Below the pieces are notes generated by a model. That model saw only the letters and a list, made by a program, of their open reading frames with translations, was not told the DNA's origin and ran no database searches. From Caulobacterales bacterium 32-69-10 (GTDB taxonomy: Bacteria > Pseudomonadota > Alphaproteobacteria > Caulobacterales > Caulobacteraceae): a stretch of 64,000 nt of DNA. Location of the stretch: assembly GCA_002280485.1 (NCBI GenBank), contig NCED01000011.1, positions 29,719-93,718 on the forward strand, read 5' to 3'. Numbering within the stretch: position 1 is the first letter of the stretch; each line of letters opens with the position of its first letter. This document shows positions 8,835 through 17,458 of the stretch, piece by piece. The translations under genes were made by a program, and so were the position numbers.

Positions 8835-9631
8835 GCTTTCGGGCGCATCACCAGCCAGGGGGTGGGGCGCATGCGCCATTCCCACGCGCCGATCAGCTGG
8901 TCGATATGGCTGAGCTTGGTCATCCATGCCGGCAGGGGCGTGGTCTTGGGGCCCATCTCGACGCGGATGATGTCGTGGCTGGCCGCGAAGCGCTCGGTGA
9001 TGATGGCGGTCAGGTCGAGGCGCGCATTCGGGTGGGTCTCGACCAGGATGTGCAGCCCCTTCAGGGCCGGATAGGCCTCGGGGTCCAGCAGGGCGTGCTC
9101 GCCCCCCTCGATGTCCATGAACACCAGGGTCTTGCCGGGGGTGAAGCCGGCGAAGTCCTCGCCCTTGAAGGTCTCGCCGATGGTCACCCGGTCCGAGACG
9201 CCATTGGCTTCGGCGAGGGTGCGGCAGGCGGTGCGCGCGGCCGGGTCCGTGTCATAGGCGTGGATCGTGGCCCCGGGGATCAGGCGGGCCAGGCCCACCG
9301 CGTAGTAGCCCTCGGCGCACCCGACATCGATCACGGTCTCGATGCCTTCCTCGATCAGGGCGAGGATGTGGGGGTGCAGCTCGGATTCGTAGGAGCCGAT
9401 CAGGCGGGGCAGCAGCGCGCCCTCGGTGGCGGCGGCGACATAGGTCATGCCCTTGAACGGCCCATCCTGGATGACCAGCCCGTCGACGGTTCCGAGGTGG
9501 GCGGCCAGCACGCGGGAGCGCCAAACGGCGGCGATGCGCAGGGCCAGCTCCATCACCTGGGCGTCGGTCCTCCCTTGCGGATCTTCCAAAAGGCGGCGCA
9601 GGCCGGCGACGGTGTTGGCGTTCAGGCTCAT
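8831..9631 (-). CDS. SAM-dependent methyltransferase, FkbM-like
   Basis: A 266-residue protein. The Rossmann motif I reads VIDVGCAEGYYAVGLARL (about 97-114), followed by an acidic beta-2 end 'IHAYDTDPAA' and motif 'LVFMDIEGGEHALLD', the FMDIEGxE pattern typical of FkbM enzymes. Such enzymes methylate sugars or secondary metabolites; the acceptor is unknown. Start ATG 9629-9631 is clear of the family A element just upstream. Its position between ku and ligD does not by itself imply a repair role. Confidence 0.75.
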   Translation of the reverse strand: MSLNANTVAGLRRLLEDPQGRTDAQVMELALRIAAVWRSRVLAAHLGTVDGLVIQDGPFKGMTYVAAATEGALLPRLIGSYESELHPHILALIEEGIETVIDVGCAEGYYAVGLARLIPGATIHAYDTDPAARTACRTLAEANGVSDRVTIGETFKGEDFAGFTPGKTLVFMDIEGGEHALLDPEAYPALKGLHILVETHPNARLDLTAIITERFAASHDIIRVEMGPKTTPLPAWMTKLSHIDQLIGAWEWRMRPTPWLVMRPKA

Positions 9632-9658
9632 GGGATCAAGCTAGCACAGCTGTGCGCC

Positions 9659-9744
9659 GCCTCGTCCTTCGACAAGCTCAGGATGAGGCGGACTTTGGAC
9701 GGTTCAGTAGAAAAGCCTCATCCTGAGCCTGTCGAAGGACGAGG
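9659..9744. repeat. REPIN-like palindromic element, family A, copy 2
   Basis: Same arms as copies 1 and 3 (CTCGTCCTTCGACAAGCTCA and complement) and a centre of the form GGCGGACTT...CAGTAG. It lies between the methyltransferase start and the ligD stop, both on the minus strand. Confidence 0.85.
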
Positions 9745-9761
9745 TTTTCGGGCCCGCGACC

Positions 9762-12401
9762 TCAAGCCGCCTTCTTGCCCATCTTGGCGATGGCGGCCCT
9801 CAGCGAGCGTTCGGACGCCTCGTAGTCGGCCCAGGCCTTGGTCTTCTTGAGCAGGCCGGGGGCCGTGCGCAGGGTGTAGGCCTTGGGGTTCAGGCCCGGC
9901 TTGACCTCCTTCCAGGTCACCGGCCACGACACCGGGGCCCCGCCGCGGGCGCGGGGCGAGAAGGGGGCGACGGCGGTGCTCATGCGGTCGTTGCGCAGGT
10001 AGTCGAGGAATATCCGCCCGGTGCGCTTGGCCTTGGCCATGTTGACCAGGTAGAGGTCCGGCCGCTCCGCGGCCATGGCGGTGCACAGGTCGCGGGCGAA
10101 GCCCTTGGCCTCGGGCCAGGTCAGCGGCGCCTTGTCCCTGGCCAGCTTGGTCACCACGTGCAAGCCCTTGCCGCCGGTGGTCTTGCAAAAGGCTTCCAGG
10201 CCAAGCGCTTCCAGCCGTTCCTTCACGTCCAGGGCGGCGGTGATCACCGCCTCGAAGGCCACGCCCTCGGCCGGGTCGAGGTCGAACACCAGCCGGCCGG
10301 GGATCTCCGGCTCGAAGGGCAGGCAGTTCCAGGGATGCAGCTCCATGGCGCTGGTCTGGGCCATGGCGATCAGGGCTTCTGGGCGGTCGATCTGCAGATA
10401 GGGCTTCTTGTCGCCGAACACCTCGACGGCGGTGACGAGGTTCGACGTGCCCTGGCCGAGGTGGCGCTGGAAGAAGCTCGGCCCGCCGATCCCGTCCGGC
10501 AGGCGGATGATCGAGCAGGGGCGGCCTTTGATGTGGGCCATGATCGGCTCGGCCATGGCCTCATAATACAGGGCGAGGTCGCGCTTGGTGAAGGCGGGCT
10601 CGCCGTCCGCGGCAGGCCACAGGACCTTGTCCGGGCTGGAGAGGGTGACGCCGGCGATGACGTTGCCGGCGGCCTTGGTCTTGGACGCGGGCTTGGCGGG
10701 GGCCTTGTCCACCGCCTCGACGGGGGCGACGGTCTCCTGCACCACCTCCTCGGCCGGCTTGTCGTCGCGCAGGGCCTTGAAGCTGGCCTGGCGCAGGTTG
10801 CCGGTTCCGGTCCAGCCGCCGCTCTCGATCTCGGCGACCAAGACGGGTTTGACCCAGTGGACCCCGGCCGCCGTCTTGGGCGCGCCCGGGCCTTCGAAGG
10901 GGGATTTGTCGGTCTCCACCGCCTGCAGCCGGGGGAGGATCTGGTCGACCTTGGCGCGGGAATAGCCGGTGCCGATGCGCCCGACATGCATCAGTCGGCC
11001 GTCGCGATGCACCCCGGCGATCAGCGAGCGCAACTGGTTGGCGCCCTCGCTGGTCCAGCCGGCCACCACCACCTCCTGGCCGCCCCGGCACTTGGCCTTG
11101 GTCCAGCTGTCGCTGCGGCCCGAGACGTAAGGGGCGTCCAGCCGCTTGGAGATGATCCCCTCTAGGTGCATGCGGCAGGCCGAGCTGAGCACCGCGTCCC
11201 CGCCGGTCTCGAAATGCTCGACGTAGCGCAGGCGGCCGGCGTCGGCGCCCTCGCCGTCCATCAGGGCCTCCAGCCGCGCCTTGCGGTCGCGCAGGGGGAG
11301 GGCGCGCAGGTCCTCGTGGCCGGCGAACAGCAGGTCGAAGACATAGAACACCAGGCCCCCGGTCTTACCGTCCGAGAGGGCGGCCTGCAGGGCGGGGAAG
11401 TCCGGGGCGCCCTCGGCGTCGAGGGCCACCGCCTCGCCGTCGATGATGCAGTCGGGCAGGGTCGCAGCTTCCGCCACGATCTCCTTGAATTTGTGGGACC
11501 AATCGAGCCCCTTTCGCGTCTTCAGGGTCGCCTTTCCCCCCTCGACGCGCAGCTGCATCCGATAGCCGTCGAACTTGATCTCGTGCGCCCAGGCGTCGCT
11601 GGACGGCGGCCGGTCGACCGATCGGCACAGCTGGGGCGGCACGAAGTCCGGCATGGTCTTGACGTTCGCGCCCTTGGCCAGCTTGGCGGGCTTGGCCTTG
11701 ACCGCCACCGCCTCGGCGGACGCCTCGGGGTCGCCGCGGTCTGAGTTCCACACCGCCGCGGGCGCGGCTCGGCCCTTCTTCGCCGCCTTGATGAACGGCT
11801 TTGGCCCGGGGCCCTTGCCGGCCGCGATCTCATCCATGCTGCGGCCCGAGGCGACGGACAGGTCGTTGTCTTTCAACAGGGCGTCGGCGTCGCCGGGATG
11901 GGCCTCGTCGTCCTTGTGCTTGATCAGCAGCCAGTTGGTGCGCTTGCCCCCGTTGCGGTCGGTCTTCATCCGCACCAGGACCCACGATCCCTGCAACCGC
12001 TCGCCGTCGAGGGTGAACTTCAGGTCGCCCGACTTCAGCCCCTCCTCGACGGTCATGCCCTGAGGCTCCCAGTAGCCGCGGTCCCACAGCATCACCGTGC
12101 CGCCGCCGTACTGGCCCTTCGGGATCGTGCCCTCGAAGTCGCCGTAGTCGAGAGGGTGGGGCTCGACCTCCACCGCCAGGCGCTTGTCGGCGGGGTCCAG
12201 GGACGGGCCCTTGGTCACCGCCCACGACAGCATCACCCCCTCATGCTCGAGGCGGAAGTCATAGTGCAGGCGGGTGGCCGCGTGCTTCTGGATGATGAAG
12301 CGCAGCCGCTTGGAAGCGGGGACCTCGGCCTCGCCGCTCGGCTCGGCCGTCTGTTTGAAATCGCGCTTGGCCTGATAGGCCGAGAGACTGGATTTCGCCA
12401 T
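9762..12401 (-). CDS. ligD: Multifunctional DNA ligase D (phosphoesterase-ligase-polymerase)
   Basis: An 879-residue protein with all three LigD modules in the Pseudomonas-type order. The 3'-phosphoesterase (about 30-160) has HYDFRLEHEG and KGQYGGGTV. The ATP-dependent ligase (about 255-545) has adenylation motif EIKFDGYR with Lys276 and 'DGEAVALD'. The archaeo-eukaryotic primase-like polymerase (about 590-860) has 'LVFDLDPAEG' and 'KTTGGKGLHVV'. With Ku it processes and seals double-strand breaks. The frame is open to 12497, but ATG 12399-12401 (MAKSSLSAYQ) fits the family. Ku is encoded on the other strand 1.8 kb away, so the two are not one operon. Confidence 0.95.
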   Translation of the reverse strand: MAKSSLSAYQAKRDFKQTAEPSGEAEVPASKRLRFIIQKHAATRLHYDFRLEHEGVMLSWAVTKGPSLDPADKRLAVEVEPHPLDYGDFEGTIPKGQYGGGTVMLWDRGYWEPQGMTVEEGLKSGDLKFTLDGERLQGSWVLVRMKTDRNGGKRTNWLLIKHKDDEAHPGDADALLKDNDLSVASGRSMDEIAAGKGPGPKPFIKAAKKGRAAPAAVWNSDRGDPEASAEAVAVKAKPAKLAKGANVKTMPDFVPPQLCRSVDRPPSSDAWAHEIKFDGYRMQLRVEGGKATLKTRKGLDWSHKFKEIVAEAATLPDCIIDGEAVALDAEGAPDFPALQAALSDGKTGGLVFYVFDLLFAGHEDLRALPLRDRKARLEALMDGEGADAGRLRYVEHFETGGDAVLSSACRMHLEGIISKRLDAPYVSGRSDSWTKAKCRGGQEVVVAGWTSEGANQLRSLIAGVHRDGRLMHVGRIGTGYSRAKVDQILPRLQAVETDKSPFEGPGAPKTAAGVHWVKPVLVAEIESGGWTGTGNLRQASFKALRDDKPAEEVVQETVAPVEAVDKAPAKPASKTKAAGNVIAGVTLSSPDKVLWPAADGEPAFTKRDLALYYEAMAEPIMAHIKGRPCSIIRLPDGIGGPSFFQRHLGQGTSNLVTAVEVFGDKKPYLQIDRPEALIAMAQTSAMELHPWNCLPFEPEIPGRLVFDLDPAEGVAFEAVITAALDVKERLEALGLEAFCKTTGGKGLHVVTKLARDKAPLTWPEAKGFARDLCTAMAAERPDLYLVNMAKAKRTGRIFLDYLRNDRMSTAVAPFSPRARGGAPVSWPVTWKEVKPGLNPKAYTLRTAPGLLKKTKAWADYEASERSLRAAIAKMGKKAA

Positions 12402-12609
12402 ACGCACCGCCCTCCCTGCCTGCGCCCACGCTTCTTTTCCAATGGACGAAGCCGTGCAGAGTTCCGAGCGGAAAAGCCGCTGTGCTTCCGCCGACACAGG
12501 CGCTGTGCATCCCGGCGATTTTTTCGATTTCGCACGCAGCCGTACGGCGGCCGTTCACGTTCGAGCCCATATCAATTGTGGGTGCGTCATCGGGCGCAGA
12601 GGTACGGAC

Positions 12610-14009
12610 ATGAGTAGCGATCTTAAGTCTTCCCTGAGGAACGCGGCTTCGCTGCTGGCGCTGGGCTTCGGCCTCGCCGTGGCGACCGGCGGCCTTGTCC
12701 GGTCCCAACCCGCGCCGCCGCCCGTCCCTGCACCGCAAGCTTCATCGGCCGGGCCGGTGGCCTCGCCGGTCCTGCGCGAGGACCAGGTGCAGCTGATGCT
12801 GAAGGCGCTTTCGGAGGCCGAGAGCCACGGTTTCGGCCCGGCCGAGTTCAACCAGCCAGAGCTGCGCAACCTGCTCGCCTCGGCCAACGTCAACGATCGC
12901 CAGAAGGGCGTGATCCTGCTGCAGCGGGCCATGGTCGCCTACGCCAAGGCCCAGCACGGCCTGCGGCTGTCCGGGGTCGACACCCCGGACGACTGGTCGA
13001 TCAAGCCCGAGGCCTATGACGCCCAGGCCGACTTCGCCTTCGCGCTCAGCCAGGACAAGCTGGCCCAGTGGGTCGCGGCCCTGCCGCCGCCGTTCGAGCG
13101 CTACCGGGCTCTGCGCACCGCGCTCGGCCAGTATCGCGCCATCGCGGCCAAGGGCGGTTGGCCGGCCATTCACGCCGGGCCGTCGCTGAAGCCCGGCGTG
13201 AGCGATCCTCGCGTGGTCCAGCTCGCTACGGCCTCGACCCCGACAGCGTGGTCGGCCCTGCCGCTCTGAGGGCGTTCAACGCCCCGGTCGAGGCGCGCAT
13301 GGCCCAGATCGCCGCCAATATGGAGCGCTGGCGCTGGATGCCGCGCGCCTGGCCGGCCACCCGCGTCGAGGTCAACATCCCGAGCGCCGACCTCGATGTC
13401 TACGACCAGAACCGGCCGATCATGGACATGAAGGTCGTGGTCGGGGCGCCCGACAAGCAGACGCCGATGCTGCGATCGGACATCCATTCGGTGGTCCTGA
13501 ACCCGCCATGGAACGTGCCGGCCTCGATCACCTCCAAGGAGCTGGCCCCCAAGGGCGCGGCCTATCTGGCGCGCAACGGCTTCAGCTGGATCTCCAACGG
13601 GTCGGGCGGCGCGCGGCTGCAGCAGAAGCCGGGCCCGGGCAATTCGCTCGGCCGCATCAAGTTCGACTTCGACAACCGCTTCGGCGTCTATCTGCACGAC
13701 ACCAACGCCAAGGCCGTCTTCGAGCGGGACGCCAGGTCGGTGAGCCACGGCTGCGTGCGGGTGGAGCGGCCCGAGGAACTGGCCAACCTGCTGCTGGGGA
13801 CCAACGATGGCTGGTCGCCGGAGAAGACCTCCGAGGTTCTGACCGAGACCAAAACGGTTCGGGCCCCACTGGGGCAGAAGATCCCCGTGATGCTTTTGTA
13901 CTGGACGGTATTCACCAGCCCGACGGGCGAAGTGAACTTCCGCAGCGACGTTTATGGCTGGGATACAGCTCTGATTAATCTTCTGGGCGGTGGGAAACTA
14001 GTCGCCTAG
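12610..14009 (+). pseudogene. YcbB-type L,D-transpeptidase, interrupted by frameshift and internal loss near 13224
   Basis: Starts at ATG 12610 with a signal/anchor segment 'AASLLALGFGLAVATGG'. Frame one covers the N-terminal scaffold to about 13224, where 'DPRVVQL' should lead into the peptidoglycan-binding domain, and stops at 13269. Another frame resumes with 'RYGLDPDSVVGPAALRAFN', the end of the PG-binding domain. It continues through the catalytic domain with 'SVSHGCVRVERPEEL', whose cysteine is the nucleophile, to TAG at 14007-14009. Some 25-40 residues of the PG-binding domain appear to be missing. Intact enzymes make 3-3 cross-links in peptidoglycan. The next gene is a YcbK-like endopeptidase, the same pairing as ycbB-ycbK in E. 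coli. Confidence 0.85.
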
Positions 14010-14108
14010 ACCTTAAGGCTAAGCTTACCCTGCGACCATCCGCCGCCTCCCGGCGGCGGATGACGCGTGCCACCTTTGTCTCCCCAGTAGGCGAGTACGA
14101 AGGTGTTC

Positions 14109-14657
14109 ATGTTCGGACGTCGCGAGTTGCTTCGAATGGGTCTGGCCGCAGGCGGCGCCGCCGCGGCGGGCTTCCCGGTTTCGGCCCTGGCCGCTCCCCT
14201 GGAGCCGCGCCGGGTCGCTCTCCAGAACCTGCATACGGGCGAGGCGCTCAATGCGGTGTATTGGGAGAACGGCAAATACGTTCCCGACGCCGTCGCCGCC
14301 CTGAACAAGGTGCTGCGCGATTTCCGCACCGGCGACGTGCACATGATCGACCCGGGCCTCTACGATATCCTCGACGCTATCTCGGCCAAGGTCGAGAACC
14401 GCAAGCCGTACCAGATCATTTCCGGCTACCGCTCGCCCAAGACCAACACCATGCTGAAGAAGACCGGGGGCGGCGGCGTCGCCACCCACAGCCTGCACAT
14501 GGAAGGCGAGGCCCTGGACATCCGCCTGGGCGGGGTGGACCTCAACCACGTCCACCGGGCCGCCCTGAGCCTGAAGCGCGGCGGCGTCGGCCTCTACCCG
14601 GTGTCCAACTTCGTCCACGTCGACGTGGGCCGGGTGCGCCAGTGGAAGGGCTCCTAG
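14109..14657 (+). CDS. DUF882 / M15-like murein endopeptidase (YcbK/MepK family), Tat-exported
   Basis: A 182-residue protein with a twin-arginine leader 'RRELLRMGLAAGG' followed by ALAA. Zinc-site residues of the M15/DUF882 fold are visible in THSLHMEGEALDIRL (His and Asp) and FVHVDVG (His). E. coli MepK cleaves 3-3 peptidoglycan cross-links, which suits its position directly after an L,D-transpeptidase that makes them. A GTG at 14103 is also in frame. ATG 14109 is preferred because GAAGG sits five bases upstream of it. Confidence 0.82.
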   Translation: MFGRRELLRMGLAAGGAAAAGFPVSALAAPLEPRRVALQNLHTGEALNAVYWENGKYVPDAVAALNKVLRDFRTGDVHMIDPGLYDILDAISAKVENRKPYQIISGYRSPKTNTMLKKTGGGGVATHSLHMEGEALDIRLGGVDLNHVHRAALSLKRGGVGLYPVSNFVHVDVGRVRQWKGS

Positions 14658-14665
14658 GATAGTTT

Positions 14666-14813
14666 CCTTCTCCCCTTGAGGGAGAAGGTGGCCCGTCAGG
14701 GCCGGATGAGGGGTGTCGAAGCGAAGCTTCGAAGGCCTCGTCCGCTAACCTCGGCGCGGCCCCTCATCCGTCTCGCTCCGCGAGGGTGGTCTTCTCCCCC
14801 GAGGGCGAGAAGG
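14666..14813. repeat. Long palindromic intergenic repeat (family B), copy 1
   Basis: Outer arms CCTTCTCCCCTTGAGGGAGA and GAGGGCGAGAAGG, with inner arms GGATGAGGGG and CCCCTCATCC, enclose about 60 bases with a GAAGCTTC core. It fills the gap between the convergent endopeptidase and cydX-like genes. Related elements lie at 34344, 53813 (half) and 56978. Confidence 0.8.
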
Positions 14814-14815
14814 CG

Positions 14816-14935
14816 TCACTTAAGCAACGCCCTCAGCCCATAGGCCACCGCCGCCGTCGCCAGGCTCGACGCCGCGGCGATCCCGAAGAACCAGGCCAGG
14901 CGCTTCCACAGCGGGCCGGGCGCATCGCCGTCCAT
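14816..14935 (-). CDS. Small bd-oxidase accessory subunit (DUF2474, CydX-like)
   Basis: A 39-residue protein whose ATG overlaps the cydB TGA by one base, so translational coupling is expected. It has a short polar start, 'LWKRLAWFFGIAAAS' and one membrane helix of about 20 residues ending RALLK. This matches the DUF2474 family found after cydB/cioB genes, functionally comparable to CydX, which stabilises the heme-bearing subunit. It is too short for most gene finders; the call rests on position and the WKRLxWF motif. Confidence 0.75.
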   Translation of the reverse strand: MDGDAPGPLWKRLAWFFGIAAASSLATAAVAYGLRALLK

Positions 14936-15960
14936 CAGTGGTAGCCCGCGTCGGCGGCGACCTTGCCGCGGAACACCCAGTAGACCCACACCGTGTAGCC
15001 GAGGATCACCGGCAGCAGGGCGCCGACCCCGACCAGCATCAGGGCCAGGGCGTTGTCCGCCGCGGCGGCCTGCGCATAGGTCACGGCGTAGGGGACCACA
15101 TAGGGCGTGAAGCCCACCGCCAGGCCAATATAGCCTGAGAGGAAGACCAGCAGTCCGCCGATGAAGGGCCATCCGTGCGAGCGGCTGCGCAGACCCATGG
15201 CCACGATCGCCAGACCCGCCAGACCGAGAAGGGGAATCGCCGCCAGGGGGGCGAATCGGCTCCAGTCGACGCCGGCCAGGCTCACGCCCCAGCGCTCGGC
15301 CACCCGAGGGTGGACGAACAGGGTCGCGATGCTGGCGGCGACAAGGAACAGGGCCGTGAACGCGCCGGCGATCGCTGCCCACCGGCGGGCGTCGCCATGC
15401 ACCTCGTCTTCGGTCTTGAACATCAGCCAGCCGGCCCCGAGCAGGGTGTAGCCTGCGGTCAGGCCGCAGGCGACGAGCAGGGTGTAGGGGGTCAGCCAGT
15501 CGAAGGCCCCGCCGGAGAAGGCGCCGTCCGTCACCGTCACGCCCTGGATGAAGCCGCCCAGCACCAGCCCCTGGGCGAAGGCGGCGGTCAGCGAGCCGCC
15601 GGCGAAGGCGATGGTCCAGATGCGTTTGCCGCGGGCGCGGCCGCGCAGCCGAAACTCGAAGGCCACCCCCCGCAGGATCAGGGCCAGCAGCATCAGGATG
15701 ATCGGCAGGTACATGGCCGGCATCACGATCGAATAGGCGATGGGGAAGGCCGCCAGCAGCCCGCCGCCGCCCAGCACCAGCCAGGTTTCGTTGCCGTCCC
15801 ACACCGGGGCGATGGCGTTCATCATCGCGTCGCGGTCGGACGGGCTGCGGGCGAAGGGGAACAGGATGCCGATCCCGAGGTCGAAGCCGTCGAGCAGGAC
15901 ATAGAGCAGGACGGCGACGGCGATGATCCCGGCCCAGATCAGCGGCAGGTCGATGCTCAT
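14935..15960 (-). CDS. cydB: Cytochrome bd-type ubiquinol oxidase subunit II
   Basis: A 341-residue inner-membrane protein with about eight to nine hydrophobic helices. Family hallmarks are 'LLYVLLDGFDLGIGILFPF' near the N-terminus and 'PVWDGNETWLVLGGG' (about 52-66), where Trp57 and Asp58 help fold the heme-binding subunit. It overlaps the cydA stop by 4 bases. With CydA it reduces oxygen to water at high affinity and is cyanide-resistant in the CIO subgroup. Confidence 0.95.
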   Translation of the reverse strand: MSIDLPLIWAGIIAVAVLLYVLLDGFDLGIGILFPFARSPSDRDAMMNAIAPVWDGNETWLVLGGGGLLAAFPIAYSIVMPAMYLPIILMLLALILRGVAFEFRLRGRARGKRIWTIAFAGGSLTAAFAQGLVLGGFIQGVTVTDGAFSGGAFDWLTPYTLLVACGLTAGYTLLGAGWLMFKTEDEVHGDARRWAAIAGAFTALFLVAASIATLFVHPRVAERWGVSLAGVDWSRFAPLAAIPLLGLAGLAIVAMGLRSRSHGWPFIGGLLVFLSGYIGLAVGFTPYVVPYAVTYAQAAAADNALALMLVGVGALLPVILGYTVWVYWVFRGKVAADAGYH

Positions 15961-17351
15961 GACTGGGCCTCCTCGTCCGGCAGGTCCGGGGCCTTGGCGA
16001 GCGGCGTGCCCGGGGCGCGCTGGACCAGCGGTTCATGGGAGCCGGCTTCCGGCCCCTCGGCGATCAGGCGCAGGATGTAGAGGGCGCCGAAGCCGAACAC
16101 CGCGGCGTAGACCGCCATGAAGCCGAGCAGGGAGGCGGAGACCGGCCCGGCCCCGACCGGCGAGACCGCGTCGGCGGTGCGCAGCACCCCATAGACCACC
16201 CACGGCTGGCGGCCGACTTCGGCCACGACCCAGCCGGCGACCACCGAGATGAAGCCGGCCGGGCCCATGGCCACGCAGGCCCACAGGAAGGCCCGCGACG
16301 TCTGAGGGCCCTTCCGCCACAGCAAGACGCCCCAGGCCCCGAGGGCGATCATCAGCAGGCCCAGGCCGACCATGACCCGGAAGGCCCAGAACACGATGGC
16401 GCTGGGCGGCCGGTCTTCCGGCGCGAAATCCTTGAGGCCGGTGACGACGGCGTTGGGGTCTTTCTTGGTGATCAGGCTGCCGAGCTTGGGGATCGAGATT
16501 TCCCAGCGGTTGGCTTCCAGCTTGCGGTCCGGCCAGGCGGCGATGTGGAACGGCTGGCCGGCGCGGGTCTCCCAGAAGCCCTCGACCGCCGCCAGCTTGG
16601 CCGGTTGAAGCTCGCCCATCACGTCGCCGGAGACGTCGCCGGCCACCAGTTGCAGGGGCGCGACGACCGCGAACATGCCGATGGCCATGCGCAGGGCGGT
16701 GCGCGAGGTGGCCTCCGTCGGGATCTTCAGCAGCCGCCAGGCCGAGGCCGCGCCCACGACGAGGGCGGTGGTCAGATAGGCGGCCATGACCATGTGGACG
16801 AGACGGGACGGGAAGGAGGGCGAGAAGATCACCTTCACCCAGTCGGTCGCCGCCAGCCGCCCGCCCGGCAGGGTCTCGAAGGCCACGGGATGCTGCATCC
16901 AGCTGTTGGCCGACAGGATCCAAAAGGCCGAGAACAGCGTGCCGACGGCTACGGCGCAGGTGGCCACGAAGTGGAGCCTTGGCCCCACCCGTTTCCAGCC
17001 GAACAGCATGACCCCGAGGAAGCTGGCCTCCAGGAAGAAGGCCGACAGCACCTCGAAAGCGAGGAGGGGCCCCAGCACCGAGCCGGTGACCGCCGAGAAC
17101 ACGCTCCAGTTGGTGCCGAGCTCGTAGCTCATCACCACCCCGGACACGACGCCCATGCCGAAGCTGAGGGCGAAGATGCGCACCCAGAACAGGTAGAGCG
17201 TCTGGAAAATGGGTTTGCCCGTGGCGAGCCACAGGCCCTCCAGCACGGCCAGGAAGCTGGCCAGGCCGATGGTGAAGCTGGGAAACAGGATGTGGAACGC
17301 GATGGTGAACGCGAACTGCAGCCGCGACAGGATTAGTGCGTCCAGGTCCAT
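15957..17351 (-). CDS. cydA: Cytochrome bd-type ubiquinol oxidase subunit I
   Basis: A 464-residue protein with about nine membrane helices. His20 in 'AFTIAFHILFP' is the heme b595 ligand region and 'VVAEVGRQPWVVYG' is the invariant GRQPW motif. The Q-loop is short, as in the cyanide-insensitive (CIO) subgroup, unlike the long loop of E. coli CydA. ATG 17349-17351 is preceded by AGGAGG six bases upstream, so the 16 extra in-frame residues upstream are rejected. Operon order is cydA-cydB-DUF2474. Confidence 0.95.
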   Translation of the reverse strand: MDLDALILSRLQFAFTIAFHILFPSFTIGLASFLAVLEGLWLATGKPIFQTLYLFWVRIFALSFGMGVVSGVVMSYELGTNWSVFSAVTGSVLGPLLAFEVLSAFFLEASFLGVMLFGWKRVGPRLHFVATCAVAVGTLFSAFWILSANSWMQHPVAFETLPGGRLAATDWVKVIFSPSFPSRLVHMVMAAYLTTALVVGAASAWRLLKIPTEATSRTALRMAIGMFAVVAPLQLVAGDVSGDVMGELQPAKLAAVEGFWETRAGQPFHIAAWPDRKLEANRWEISIPKLGSLITKKDPNAVVTGLKDFAPEDRPPSAIVFWAFRVMVGLGLLMIALGAWGVLLWRKGPQTSRAFLWACVAMGPAGFISVVAGWVVAEVGRQPWVVYGVLRTADAVSPVGAGPVSASLLGFMAVYAAVFGFGALYILRLIAEGPEAGSHEPLVQRAPGTPLAKAPDLPDEEAQS

Positions 17352-17458
17352 GGAGGCCTCCTGAGTCGCCGGTATAGGCCTGTCCAGACGCGGCTGCACG
17401 CCGCTTTCCGTTTCATCCCCAGGCGCCGGCGGCTACAAGCTCCCCAACGGAGGACACC

